From assembly GCF_002646595.1 (NCBI RefSeq), contig NZ_PDUD01000009.1, positions 248,001-312,000 on the forward strand: a DNA stretch of 64,000 nucleotides. Direction: 5' to 3'. A program made the translations under genes and the position numbers. Of the stretch, positions 54,071-63,446 are shown in pieces (position 1 is the first letter of the stretch; each line of letters starts with the position of its first letter). The notes beneath the pieces are model-generated. The model had not been told where the DNA came from, ran no database searches, and saw only the letters and a list, made by a program, of their open reading frames with translations. The stretch is from Flavilitoribacter nigricans DSM 23189 = NBRC 102662. GTDB taxonomy: Bacteria; Bacteroidota; Bacteroidia; Chitinophagales; Saprospiraceae.

Positions 54071-55726
54071 TCACGATGCAAAAGACTGCCGGATGGCATC
54101 CCAGCGCTGCCGCTCCGCTTCCGTCAGGATCCCCATGATCTCGTGTAATTTCAGCCGGTTGGCCTCCGCTCCGGAAGTCAGGGTCTGCAGTTCCCCTTCA
54201 TAATGACTCAGGATAAGGGTTTCCAGTTCGGCATCGTTCATGATGGGGATCACCTTTTCCGCCAGTTTGTTCATGTTGCGGTAAGACCCCTGCAGACGGA
54301 ATGGCGGTTCGGTCCGGTCCTTTTCGGCAATTGCGGCCGAGTGTATATACTGCCGGTTGACCCGCAGCACCACTTCCCGGATACGCAGCAGTTTCTTCAG
54401 CACCGACAGGTACTCGTTCAGGGCTCCGGGGCTGTGATCGGCCTTGAGGTCCATGGTACCGGCTCCCGGCTGGGCGGCCTGCCGGATCAGGGTATACACA
54501 TCGGCCATGCTTTTATTGGCCAGTCGCGAGAGCACCGGATTGGAAGTGAGCGCATTTTCCAGATAACTCAGTTCGAAAACCTCTCCCTGCCCGCCGATGA
54601 TATCACCCAGGTTATAGATATCAGCCCGGTTGGCGAGCATGTCCGGCACCTGAAAACGTTCCCCGCTTTCAGTATAGGGGTTCCCGGCCATCACCACAGC
54701 AACCCGGCGCGAGCGGAAATCATAAGATTTGGCCACGCCCTTCCAAACGCCTTCGATACGCCGCTGGGCATCGCAGAGGGAAATGAATTTCTGCAGGAAC
54801 TCCGGATGGCAATGCTGGATATCATCGACATAGATCATTACATTATCGCCCATTTCCAGCGCGAGGTTCAGTTTTTCGAGTTCCTTGCGGGCCGCCTGGT
54901 TGGGAGCATCGGCCGGATCGAGTGCGTGCACGCGATGTCCGATCGTCGGTCCGTTGATCTTCATAAAGATCAGGCCGAGCCGGTTGGCGATGTATTCCAT
55001 CAGAGTCGTCTTACCGTAGCCCGGAGGCGATAGCAGCAGTAACAGCCCCATCCGATCGGTGCGGGTATGCTCTCCGGCCGTTCCGAGTTGTTTGGCAAGA
55101 TTATCTCCGATCAGGGGAAGGTAGACCTGGTCGATGAGCTTATTGCGGACGAAAGCGCTCATTACTCTGGGTTGAAAAGTTTCCAGTCGCAACTCCTGCC
55201 GGTAGGCATCGACCTTTTCTCTTTTCAAACGATGGAATTTTTGGAAACGGGGTACCTTTTCCCGCTCGTATTGCTGCAGCTTCCGCATAAAGGTCGGATA
55301 ATCGCTGCGGTAATCTTTCCCTTCGATCAGTGGGTGTTCCCCGCGTAACGCTTTTATTTCGATGCCGGTGGTGGCTTCTACCAGTCCAAATTCATCCGCA
55401 CTGCCCGCCAACAGCAATAGCGCAGTTTCGGGAATACTGGCCGGACGCCCCGGATCTTCCGACCGGTCGCAAAATGCAGTCAGCCATTCCAAAAGTAATG
55501 AGTATTGCTCCGCCGGTAAACCCGCCAGACCTTCCAGGGAAGTGTTGAAGTCCGGCAATGCTCCCCGCTGCTTTAGATCCTGCAGAAAGGCATCGCGTAG
55601 CTCAACGGCCTCCGTTCCGAGGGTAAAGGTGTTACCGCGGCTCAGCTCTTCAAAAAGGTAGCCGGCCATTTCATTTAAAACCAGTGCGTGACCGGACGGA
55701 TCAGGAAAAAAGCGCTGTATTTTCAT
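54071..55726 (-). CDS. AAA ATPase with N-terminal adaptor region
   Basis: 551 residues. An N-terminal helical region (about 1-205, MKIQRFFPDPSGHALVLNEMAGYLFEELSRG) precedes an AAA domain: Walker A SPPGYGKTTLM, Walker B VMIYVDDIQHCHP, sensor-type VAVVMAGNPYTESGERFQ. The C-terminal helical part includes NMNKLAEKVIPIMNDAEL. It resembles the ATPase segment of large DNA-repair-ATPase-like proteins, but here it is a separate protein of normal AAA size. Partner and role unknown. The PP2C gene is downstream. Confidence 0.82.
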   Translation of the reverse strand: MKIQRFFPDPSGHALVLNEMAGYLFEELSRGNTFTLGTEAVELRDAFLQDLKQRGALPDFNTSLEGLAGLPAEQYSLLLEWLTAFCDRSEDPGRPASIPETALLLLAGSADEFGLVEATTGIEIKALRGEHPLIEGKDYRSDYPTFMRKLQQYEREKVPRFQKFHRLKREKVDAYRQELRLETFQPRVMSAFVRNKLIDQVYLPLIGDNLAKQLGTAGEHTRTDRMGLLLLLSPPGYGKTTLMEYIANRLGLIFMKINGPTIGHRVHALDPADAPNQAARKELEKLNLALEMGDNVMIYVDDIQHCHPEFLQKFISLCDAQRRIEGVWKGVAKSYDFRSRRVAVVMAGNPYTESGERFQVPDMLANRADIYNLGDIIGGQGEVFELSYLENALTSNPVLSRLANKSMADVYTLIRQAAQPGAGTMDLKADHSPGALNEYLSVLKKLLRIREVVLRVNRQYIHSAAIAEKDRTEPPFRLQGSYRNMNKLAEKVIPIMNDAELETLILSHYEGELQTLTSGAEANRLKLHEIMGILTEAERQRWDAIRQSFAS

Positions 55727-55880
55727 ATTTTAGGATTAATTAATGTTTTGTGGACAGATAATTGGTCAATTGCAAACACATTTCTACTAAAATGTTGTTT
55801 ATAAAGTGTACCCTCTATATTTTTCGGTAAGTCCTAGGAGAAGTTCGACGGAACCCGGCACTGAACAGTAACCCAACAAA

Positions 55881-56306
55881 ATGAATTACACGTCCGAAGT
55901 CATCAAGTTATTAAAGCAAAAATCCGTTCAGCCGACCCCCATGAGAATGCTGGTTCTGGAAGAGTTCCTGAAAAGCCGGACGGCTAAAAGCCTGCAGGAA
56001 CTGGAGCAGCTTTTGCCCCACGCCGATCGCATCACGATCTACCGGACCCTCAAAACTTTCGACAAACAGGGTATCATTCACCAGGTAGATGACGGAACGG
56101 GTGTTCAGCGCTACGCCAGTTGCTCGGACCAATGTTCGGAAGAGGCCCATCAGGACGTACATCCACATTTTCACTGTGTGGTTTGCGAGGATACCATTTG
56201 CATGAAAGCGACCCGCCTACCCTATCTTTCCCTGCCTTCCGGTTTTCAGACTGAAAAAATCGCCCTGCGGATCGACGGGGTCTGTCCGAAGTGTAAAGCG
56301 GCTTAA
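55881..56306 (+). CDS. Fur-family metal-responsive regulator
   Basis: 141 residues. A winged helix spans about 1-85 (PTPMRMLVLEEFLKSRTAKSLQELEQLLPHADRITIYRTLKTFDKQGIIHQVDDGTGVQRYASC). The Cys4/His metal site is HFHCVVCEDTICM and CPKCKA. It is the type of Fur homologue (Zur/PerR-like) that pairs with metal transporters in Bacteroidota. A palindrome that could be its operator lies directly downstream, before the CDF gene. A TTGCAA half-site occurs about 110 bases upstream of its own start. Confidence 0.9.
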   Translation: MNYTSEVIKLLKQKSVQPTPMRMLVLEEFLKSRTAKSLQELEQLLPHADRITIYRTLKTFDKQGIIHQVDDGTGVQRYASCSDQCSEEAHQDVHPHFHCVVCEDTICMKATRLPYLSLPSGFQTEKIALRIDGVCPKCKAA

Positions 56307-56318
56307 GGGAGCGTATAT

Positions 56319-56335
56319 TTGCAATTGTATTGCAA
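56319..56335. promoter_or_regulatory. Probable metal-regulator operator (7-3-7 palindrome)
   Basis: TTGCAAT (56319-56325), TGT, ATTGCAA (56329-56335) form a perfect inverted repeat. It lies 13 bases after the Fur-family gene and 63 bases before the CDF transporter gene, as expected of a Zur/Fur-type box. Confidence 0.6.
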
Positions 56336-56397
56336 GCCATTTAGGCCCAACTTTGTTTTCGTAGAAACGATGTTGACTTACGAAAACAAGAACAGTT

Positions 56398-57294
56398 ATG
56401 TCCCATTCCCACCAGCACGATCACGTCCACGACCACAGTTCCGGCAACATCCGGGTGGCTTTCTTCCTCAACCTGGGTTTTACCATTATTGAGATTATCG
56501 GCGGTATCCTGACCAATAGTGTCGCTATTCTTTCCGATGCCATTCACGACCTGGGCGACAGTCTTTCGCTCGGACTGGCCTGGTACCTGCAAAACCTTTC
56601 CCACAAGGGCCGAACTAAACGATTCACTTACGGATTTAAGCGATTTTCCCTGCTGGGAGCAATCATCACTTCCATGGTACTCATTGTCGGTTCGGTTATC
56701 ATTCTGTATGAGGCCATTCCCCGGCTGAGTCATCCGGAGCCGGCCAATTCTTTGGGGATGATCGGGCTGGCGGTACTTGGCGTCCTCATCAACGGTGCGG
56801 CCGTGCTGCGTACCCGCAGCGGAGCCTCCATCAACGAACAGGTAGTGAGCTGGCATCTGCTGGAAGATGTACTGGGTTGGGTAGCCGTGTTGCTGGGTGC
56901 CCTGGTCATGTACTTTTTTGATCTCCCGATCATTGACCCGATCCTTTCGATCGCTATAACCCTGTTTGTGCTCTACAATGTAGTATTACGGCTGATCAAA
57001 GCCGGGCACATCATCCTCCAGGCCGCTCCGGAGCAGGTGGACATTGATGCCGTGAAAGAAAAACTAAAGGGTATCGGCGCCGTAGAGAATATTCACCACA
57101 CCCACCTCTGGAGTCTGGACGGCAATTATCACATCGTCACGGTACACGCCGGCATGGACGGGCAAACCCGGCTGCAGGAACTGGCCCCGATCAAGAAAAA
57201 GATCCGGCAGGAGTTACACGACATCGGTATTGAACACGTGACGATTGAATTTGAATCCCTATCCGAAAACTGTAAAGCGCAGGTGGATTTTTAA
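56398..57294 (+). CDS. CDF-family divalent metal exporter
   Basis: 298 residues. His-rich N-terminus (SHSHQHDHVHDH) precedes six helices. The transport-site motif DAIHDLGDSLSLGLAWY carries the HxxxD, and the C-terminal cytosolic domain is NIHHTHLWSLDGNYHIVTVHAGMDG. CDF exporters expel Zn, Cd or similar ions in exchange for H+. The regulator and palindrome upstream support Zn control. Confidence 0.93.
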   Translation: MSHSHQHDHVHDHSSGNIRVAFFLNLGFTIIEIIGGILTNSVAILSDAIHDLGDSLSLGLAWYLQNLSHKGRTKRFTYGFKRFSLLGAIITSMVLIVGSVIILYEAIPRLSHPEPANSLGMIGLAVLGVLINGAAVLRTRSGASINEQVVSWHLLEDVLGWVAVLLGALVMYFFDLPIIDPILSIAITLFVLYNVVLRLIKAGHIILQAAPEQVDIDAVKEKLKGIGAVENIHHTHLWSLDGNYHIVTVHAGMDGQTRLQELAPIKKKIRQELHDIGIEHVTIEFESLSENCKAQVDF

Positions 57295-57404
57295 AAGTCG
57301 GTAAAAAAATATGCCTGAAGGCTATCTTTTTGTTGACAAAAACATTAAATTGTTTTAATTTTATTTTTTACCTACAAAAAATTAAACCACCTAAGCCTCC
57401 ATTC

Positions 57405-58076
57405 ATGGCCATTTTCACACCCGACTTTGTCCAGTTCTTTAAAGAGCTGTCCCGGAACAATCAGCGCGACTGGTTTCAGAGCAATAAAAAGCGGTACCAG
57501 CAATCCGTTAAAGTACCTTTTGAAACCCTGGTCAGCCAACTCATTGTCAGCATTCAGGAACACGATCCCGAATTGCATCTCCAACCCAAAGATGCCATAC
57601 TGCGCATCAACCGGGATATCCGTTTTGCAGCGGATAAAACGCCCTACAATACTTTCGTTACGGCTTTCATTTCCCACGGAGGTCGGAAGGACAAAAGTAT
57701 CCCCGGATTTTTTATCCGCCTGTCTCCGGAAATGGTGGGGGTGATGGTCGGGTGCTACGGCCCCGATAAACACCAACTGGAAAATATTCGTACCGCTATT
57801 CTGGAAGCTCCCGATACCTGGGCGGGTATTGTTGAAGCCCCGGTCTTCCGGGAACACTTCCAGGATATTCGCGGAGAACAGCACAAACGTCTGTCCTCAC
57901 CTTTCAAGGAACAGCTGGAGCAATATCCGGTACTGGCTAATAAGCAATTTTACGCGCTGGCCGAACTGTCTCCCGAGCTCCTCACCCGCGATGATCTGAC
58001 GGAGCATCTGATGACCTACTGGCACGCAGCCCGCCCCCTCAATGAATTTCTGTTGAAAGCGATAAAAAGATCCTAA
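57405..58076 (+). CDS. DUF2461 family protein
   Basis: 223 residues from the ATG at 57405. Begins MAIFTPDFVQFFKELSRNNQRDWFQSNKKRY, with RINRDIRFAADKTPYNTFVTAFIS, IPGFFIRLSPEMVGVMVGCYG and the C-terminal YWHAARPLNEFLLKAI. The family is of unknown function. It overlaps no other gene, and the following small gene begins 2 bases after its stop. Confidence 0.9.
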   Translation: MAIFTPDFVQFFKELSRNNQRDWFQSNKKRYQQSVKVPFETLVSQLIVSIQEHDPELHLQPKDAILRINRDIRFAADKTPYNTFVTAFISHGGRKDKSIPGFFIRLSPEMVGVMVGCYGPDKHQLENIRTAILEAPDTWAGIVEAPVFREHFQDIRGEQHKRLSSPFKEQLEQYPVLANKQFYALAELSPELLTRDDLTEHLMTYWHAARPLNEFLLKAIKRS

Positions 58077-58078
58077 AC

Positions 58079-58390
58079 ATGGAAAGCACTACCCTATTCG
58101 AACAACTGGTATCGGAATACAGTCAAAAAGACGGTGTGGCTCCGGGCAAAATGATGTCCTCGCCCGCCTTGCAATACCGCGGGAAGGTGTTTGCCTTTTT
58201 CCATAAAGGAGCAATGACGTTTAAACTGGGAAAAAAATTCGATCCGTCGGCCTTTGGTCTGCAACACTGGTCCTACCTCAGCCCTTTTAAAAATAAACCA
58301 CCCATGCAGGCCTGGGTCGTAGTAGAAGAACCGGAAAAAGAACAGTGGCCCTACCTGACAGAACTGGCCCTGGCTTTCATCCAGAAATAA
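58079..58390 (+). CDS. Small TfoX-N-like hypothetical protein
   Basis: 103 residues. Begins MESTTLFEQLVSEYSQKDGVAPGKMMSSPALQYRGKVFAFFHKGAMTFKLGKKF and ends WPYLTELALAFIQK. The length and PGKMMSxPAL..GKVF pattern recall the N-terminal TfoX/YjbR-like fold, but this is not certain. Almost certainly translated with the DUF2461 gene. Confidence 0.65.
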   Translation: MESTTLFEQLVSEYSQKDGVAPGKMMSSPALQYRGKVFAFFHKGAMTFKLGKKFDPSAFGLQHWSYLSPFKNKPPMQAWVVVEEPEKEQWPYLTELALAFIQK

Positions 58391-58819
58391 CGGACCGATT
58401 TACCATCCACCGTCAACCCTCAACCATCGACCGTCAACCATCGACCGTCCACCGTCCCCCGTCAACCGTCCCCAAAAATAACAATCCGCACCCAACCACC
58501 CCAAAGCGCTCCCACCGTTTCCCCGACCAACCTAATGCCCAAAAATATCTATCCGTCCAGCAGCCCATCTAAGCCTACCGCGCTCCATTCACCGCGCTTG
58601 TTCCCTCATCCTCAATGCATCCCGTCAGTGCCCACTTCCGAAGAGCCAATTCCCAGCAGGTCCCCGGCCCAGCTTTTTTTCCAATTCTTCCTAAAAAGAT
58701 AGTGTTTATCCTACACTAATTAGTAATTTAGCAAAGATTTGCCCACGAATGGGCTTATTTCCGGCATCCCGCTCCGGGCCCGGAATTGCTGAAAATGACA
58801 AACACTTACTAAAGCGCCA
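58391..58819. repeat. Intergenic region with low-complexity repeats
   Basis: About 430 bases without a supported gene. A G-poor tract at 58407-58473 contains CCGTCAACC-type units, including an exact 14-bp tandem (CAACCATCGACCGT at 58421-58434 and 58435-58448). The rest (58480-58680) is C-rich, and an AT-rich stretch at 58690-58740 may hold the promoter of the following gene. Confidence 0.6.
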
Positions 58820-61231
58820 ATGAGTTTTTCTAATAAATACGTCTGCGTGCACGGCCATTTCTATCAGCCTCCACGCGAGAACGGGTGGTTGGAAGTTGTA
58901 GAACTTCAGGATTCGGCCGCCCCATTCCACGACTGGAACGAACGGATCAATTTCGAATGTTACGCACCCAATACGGCGGCCCGTATCCTGGATGACCAGC
59001 AACGTATCGCCAACATAATCAATAACTACGCTTACATCAGCTACAATTTCGGGCCCACGCTGCTCAGCTGGATGGAAAAGGCCGATCCGGAAACCTACGC
59101 CGGTATCCTGGCGGCAGATCGTCTGAGCATGGAACGCTTCGGAGGCCACGGTTCGGCAATGGCCCAGGTGCACAGCCACCTCATTCTGCCGCTGGCCAAC
59201 CGCCGCGATAAGGAAACCCAGGTAAAATGGGGGATCTCCGATTTCGAATACCGCTACGGCCGCAAACCCGAAGGGATCTGGCTGGCCGAAACTGCCGTGG
59301 ATACCGAAACGCTGGAAGTGCTGGCCGAGAACGGCATTACCTTTACAATACTGGCTCCCCGGCAGGCCAAAGCGATCCGTCCCATCGGTGACAAGGACTG
59401 GATCGATCTGCCGCACGATTCGGTAGATCCGCGCCGGCCCTATCTCTGCCAGCTGCCTTCGGGAAAAAAGATCAATCTGTTCTTTTACCACGGCGAGGTT
59501 TCCCAGGCGGTGGCTTTTGAAAGATTGCTGAACGACGGTAAGGCTTTTGCCCGCCGGCTGACCGGCTCTTTTGATTTCAATGAAACGCCCCAACTTCTGC
59601 ACATTGCCACGGATGGGGAGAGTTACGGGCACCACCATTCCCGGGGAGAAATGGCGCTGGCGGATTGCCTGCACGAGATCATCCAACGGGAGGATGTAGA
59701 ACTTACCAATTACGGGCAGTACCTGGAAATGTTCCCACCCGAATGGGAAGCTCAGATCTGGGAAAACAGTTCCTGGAGCTGTGTGCACGGCGTGGAGCGC
59801 TGGCGTTCCAATTGCGGATGTAATTCGGGAGGACGCCCCGGATGGACCCAGGCCTGGCGCAAGCCCCTGCGGGATACCCTGAACTGGCTGCGGGATGAAC
59901 TCATTCCCATCTACGAAAAGGAAGGCGGAAAATTACTGAAGGATCCCTGGGAGGCCCGGAACGGCTATATCGAGGTGATCCTGCGCCGAAAGAATAAATC
60001 GATCAGGAATTTCATTGAGACCTATGCCAAAAAACCGCTGGAAAACGATGAAAAGATCCAGTTGTTACGCCTGATGGAAATGCAGCGGCAGGCTATGCTG
60101 ATGTTTACCAGTTGCGGGTGGTTCTTCGATGAGATCTCCGGTCTGGAGACCAATCAGATCCTGCAGTACGCCAACCGGGCCCTGCACTACGCACAACAGG
60201 TGAGCGGGATCAGTTTCCACCAGGAATTTCTGGATCGTCTCAGCGAAGCGCCCAGTAATGTCTACGAGAACGGTGCGGTGAGCTACATGGAAAATGTGAT
60301 CCCCGCCCGGGTAGACCTCGAGCGTGTGGGTATGCATTTCGCGGCCGCCTCACTCTTTGAGGAAAGGCCGGAAGAACTGGAACTCTTTAATTACATCGCC
60401 GAAAGCGAGATCCTCGACCGCTACCACGCGGGTATGCAACGACTGGCGATCGGCCGGACGACGGTTCGCTCCCGCATCACGCACTCCGAAAAGCGTTTCA
60501 GCTTTGCGGTACTCTACCTGGGACAGCAAAACATCATCGGTTCCATTTCCACCAATATGCCCCGAAAGGAGTTTGACGCGATGAGCCAGGGGATCGTGGA
60601 GGCCTTCGCTACACCCAATCTCGGGGAAGTGATCGGGCTGATGCAGCAACATTTCGGAGGGGAGAAATATTCCATCTGGCATCTTTTCCGGGATGAAAAA
60701 CGCAAGATCCTCAACCAGATCATCCAGTTGAGCCTGAATAAAGCGGAAAATGATTTCCGGGATATTTACAATGTCAACTACCAGTTGATGACGGGGATCG
60801 CCAATATCGGCATGCCCATTCCGAATGCCTACCAAAGTGCCCTGGAATTCGTGCTCAACCGCGATCTACAGGCGTTTTTCAGTAAGAGCAACCGCTTTAA
60901 CCTCCGGGAGATCCAGCGCCTGGTATCGGAATTTAAGAAATGGAATGTACGGATCACTCAGCAGGATTCCCTGCACCTGAGGATCAACGAAAGGGTGTTT
61001 GAAGCCATCTCCTCGCTCAATACCAGTGAGGAAGGGCTGCAGGACCTCCGCTTACTCAACAGCGTACTGGAATGTATTGCGAAACTCGAACTGGCAGCCG
61101 AATTCTGGAAAAGCCAGAACCACTATTTCTTCCTGCTCCAGAAATACCGCGGTATTGACTGGGAAGGGATCAGTAAGGAGTGGAAAGAAGCATTCGTTCA
61201 CCTGGGTGAATTGATCTGGGTGAAAAATTAA
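58820..61231 (+). CDS. GH57-family glycoside hydrolase (DUF3536)
   Basis: 803 residues. The GH57 core opens with YVCVHGHFYQPPRENGWLE and has the nucleophile Glu157 in GIWLAETAVDTETL. ERWRSNCGCNSGGRPGWTQAWRKPLRDTLNWL and the DUF3536 region (about 370-790) are typical of this long subfamily. GH57 enzymes include alpha-amylases, amylopullulanases and branching enzymes; no signal peptide is seen, so it may act on intracellular glucan. It is probably monocistronic, with a hairpin after it. Confidence 0.9.
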   Translation: MSFSNKYVCVHGHFYQPPRENGWLEVVELQDSAAPFHDWNERINFECYAPNTAARILDDQQRIANIINNYAYISYNFGPTLLSWMEKADPETYAGILAADRLSMERFGGHGSAMAQVHSHLILPLANRRDKETQVKWGISDFEYRYGRKPEGIWLAETAVDTETLEVLAENGITFTILAPRQAKAIRPIGDKDWIDLPHDSVDPRRPYLCQLPSGKKINLFFYHGEVSQAVAFERLLNDGKAFARRLTGSFDFNETPQLLHIATDGESYGHHHSRGEMALADCLHEIIQREDVELTNYGQYLEMFPPEWEAQIWENSSWSCVHGVERWRSNCGCNSGGRPGWTQAWRKPLRDTLNWLRDELIPIYEKEGGKLLKDPWEARNGYIEVILRRKNKSIRNFIETYAKKPLENDEKIQLLRLMEMQRQAMLMFTSCGWFFDEISGLETNQILQYANRALHYAQQVSGISFHQEFLDRLSEAPSNVYENGAVSYMENVIPARVDLERVGMHFAAASLFEERPEELELFNYIAESEILDRYHAGMQRLAIGRTTVRSRITHSEKRFSFAVLYLGQQNIIGSISTNMPRKEFDAMSQGIVEAFATPNLGEVIGLMQQHFGGEKYSIWHLFRDEKRKILNQIIQLSLNKAENDFRDIYNVNYQLMTGIANIGMPIPNAYQSALEFVLNRDLQAFFSKSNRFNLREIQRLVSEFKKWNVRITQQDSLHLRINERVFEAISSLNTSEEGLQDLRLLNSVLECIAKLELAAEFWKSQNHYFFLLQKYRGIDWEGISKEWKEAFVHLGELIWVKN

Positions 61232-61237
61232 ACCGTC

Positions 61238-61274
61238 GGGAGGAAGCCGTTCCGGTCCGGATCAGCTTCCTCCC
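61238..61274. terminator. Convergent hairpin
   Basis: GGGAGGAAGC (61238-61247) pairs with GCTTCCTCCC (61265-61274). It is shared by the GH57 gene and the convergent phosphoesterase gene, whose stop lies between the arms, just before the right arm. Confidence 0.72.
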
Positions 61275-62146
61275 AATACGGTGATCTTTTCGTTCCGGTT
61301 CATGATCTGTAAGAGGAGTTCTTCCGGGCTAACCTTATCGGTGCGGTCTTCATCATCAACTACTTCCTGTTTGTCTACCTGCAGTCGCGGGCTGACCATC
61401 TTGTAATCCGCTTCGTGGTATTCGTAGACACTCCATTGCCCGTTCTGGTACTCCAGGGCCGTCAGGTTCTCCACCCAATCACCGGAATTCAGATAGGTTA
61501 CGGTTTTGCCCTGCTCTTCCACCGTGCGTTGTTGGGGTCGATGGATGTGACCGCAGATCACGTAGTCAAATCCTTCTTCCCGGGCCAGGCGAATTGCCGT
61601 TTGCTCAAAATCGGCAATAAATTTGATCGCTTCTTTCACCCGGTTCTTCACCTTCTTGGCGAAGGACATGCGAGGGCGACCGGTAGCCGTGCGCAGATTA
61701 TTGATGATGCGGTTAAGGCGGATCAATAGATCATACCCTTTCCCTCCCAGTTTTGCGATGTAAGGTGAATACTGAATGGTCAGATCGAATACATCTCCGT
61801 GAAAGATCCAGTATTTCTTGTGGTTGAGGTGCAGGATCATTTTATCCCGCAGGTGGATGTTGCCGGAGGAGAAATCGGTGTAGCGCCGCAGCAGGTCATC
61901 GTGGTTTCCGGTAATGTAGTAGACTTTTGTGCCTTTGGTAGACATCTTCAGGATCCGCTGGATCACCTGCAGATGTTCCCTTGGGAAATAACGCTTGCGA
62001 AACTGCCACATATCAATAAAATCGCCGTTCAGGATGAGGGTGCCGACTTTAATGCTTTTCAGATATTGGAGCAGTTCTTTAGCGTGGCAGCCGTAGGTAC
62101 CCAGGTGAACGTCCGAGAGTACTACGATATCGAGTTCTTTCTTCAT
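61262..62146 (-). CDS. LpxH-like metallophosphoesterase
   Basis: 294 residues. Calcineurin-like motifs in order: VVLSDVHLGTYG, LILNGDFIDMWQ, YITGNHDDLLRR, IFHGDVFD and VICGHIHRPQQRTV. It resembles the UDP-2,3-diacylglucosamine pyrophosphatase family that makes lipid X for lipid A, though similar proteins also act on other substrates. The shape matches the Bacteroidota version. Cytosolic/peripheral. Confidence 0.88.
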   Translation of the reverse strand: MKKELDIVVLSDVHLGTYGCHAKELLQYLKSIKVGTLILNGDFIDMWQFRKRYFPREHLQVIQRILKMSTKGTKVYYITGNHDDLLRRYTDFSSGNIHLRDKMILHLNHKKYWIFHGDVFDLTIQYSPYIAKLGGKGYDLLIRLNRIINNLRTATGRPRMSFAKKVKNRVKEAIKFIADFEQTAIRLAREEGFDYVICGHIHRPQQRTVEEQGKTVTYLNSGDWVENLTALEYQNGQWSVYEYHEADYKMVSPRLQVDKQEVVDDEDRTDKVSPEELLLQIMNRNEKITVLGGS

Positions 62147-62531
62147 AGATCGATTTTCGCTAAAGTATTTTGGACAAAAGTCGGTAATGAACGTAAACTG
62201 GGTATGAAGGGAAATTTAAGTTTCTTATGCTATATGTGGAATCGCAATCCTCCCCGACGCAATGTGATTTGGATTGCTCAAGCCTAATTTAGGTCCGGCT
62301 ATTCAGCATAAGTCCGAGAAGTACCGCCATGAAAACAGTCACTCGATTTCAATAAATTTGGACAAGATGAGAAAGACGGAGGTGACCAGAAAATTGGAAG
62401 CGGGGTAGCTTTTTCCGCTGCTTTTAATCTTCTAGTCTCCCCCTCCGCCCGTCAGGAAGGATTATCAAATAATAAGATCAACTGCAGGAATCCCAAACCG
62501 ATCCGCATCAGTATTTGCTGTACTTATATAA
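62147..62531. other. Intergenic region before the MITE
   Basis: About 385 bases with no supported gene. It has AT-rich patches (promoter of the phosphoesterase gene likely near 62150-62210 on the minus strand) but no hairpin or RNA gene recognised. Confidence 0.4.
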
Positions 62532-62692
62532 GAGACTGTTTGAAAACCTCTCACTGGGTTCCAAAACGCGGCTTTTGCCCCCACTTTGCACCTATTTTTA
62601 ACTCCGTAGTTGTGCTATGCAGTGAAAAATAGCTTTCAATTGACGCCAAAATCCGGGTTTTTCTCCGGCAGCAGAAGTTTTCAAACAGTCTC
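62532..62692. mobile_element. MITE-like element, copy 2 (161 bp, inverted)
   Basis: Same length as copy 1 and similar along its whole length when reverse-complemented. Terminal repeats GAGACTGTTTGAAAAC (left) and the complement of GTTTTCAAACAGTCTC (right) are perfect over 16 bases. TAA flanks both ends (62529-62531 and 62693-62695). It ends 8 bases before the stop codon of the SIMPL gene (minus strand), so it may form that gene's terminator. Confidence 0.85.
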
Positions 62693-62699
62693 TAAGAAC

Positions 62700-63446
62700 T
62701 CAACTTATCCAATAATCCACAAAGAGCTGCGCCCTTATTTTGATCAAACCACTGTGCACCGTCATAGATTGATCCTGTACGTTACTGGTTGCCTGGGCTT
62801 CCTCTACTAATTCTGAAGCATTGCGGACGGCAGCCGTCCGGGCCGAGATATCCACGTTGGCAATATTCCGGATCTTTTTTTGCTCCAAAGACAGTTCCTG
62901 GAGCAACTTTTGGGAGAGGACGTCGGCCTGTTGCAGCGCTTCGAGATAAGCCAAAGCTCGTAAACTGTCCATATCAGAATGCGCATAGGTAATATAACCG
63001 ATCTGCAGATCCCGATTATCCAGCAACTCGGTATAAAGCGTGTCGAGCAGGTCGATATTGCGGACAGTGACGATCATGGAAGTTGTGCCGTTGTAGCCGG
63101 CGAAAACCCGGGTACTTTTGGTCCAATTGTAATTTTTGTGCATACTGATGACCGTAGTTTGCAGATCCGCTCGTTCGATGCCCAGGGATAATAAGGTAGT
63201 CGTAAGATCATCGGATTGCTCCAGAAGGCAGACTTTTGCGTCCTTCGCATTTCGCCGCTGACAAGTCAGATCGATGCTGAAGGTCGCCATATCCGGTACG
63301 GCTTCTATTTCTCCGGTGGCCTTGATCAGCATAGTATTGGCACCAGGCTTATCGGTGGCGGCTGCGGGCCGGCTACAAGAAAAAAGAAAAAGGGAGGCTG
63401 TTATCAGTAGGAATATCGCCTCAAAACGATTACGATAGTTTACCAT
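62700..63446 (-). CDS. SIMPL (DUF541) lipoprotein
   Basis: 248 residues. Lipobox LFLFSCSRP, then the SIMPL domain: MLIKATGEIEAVPDMATFSIDLTCQRRNAKDAKVCLLEQSDDLTTTLLSLGIERADLQTTVISMHKNYNW and LAYLEALQQADVLSQKLLQELSLE. SIMPL proteins are exported and of unknown exact function (stress, signalling). The gene ends beside the second MITE-like copy. Confidence 0.9.
   Translation of the reverse strand: MVNYRNRFEAIFLLITASLFLFSCSRPAAATDKPGANTMLIKATGEIEAVPDMATFSIDLTCQRRNAKDAKVCLLEQSDDLTTTLLSLGIERADLQTTVISMHKNYNWTKSTRVFAGYNGTTSMIVTVRNIDLLDTLYTELLDNRDLQIGYITYAHSDMDSLRALAYLEALQQADVLSQKLLQELSLEQKKIRNIANVDISARTAAVRNASELVEEAQATSNVQDQSMTVHSGLIKIRAQLFVDYWIS

Noticed and set aside
58706-59788. A 360-codon minus-strand frame opposite the GH57 gene
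   Set aside because: Antisense shadow; the plus-strand frame has the GH57 motifs.
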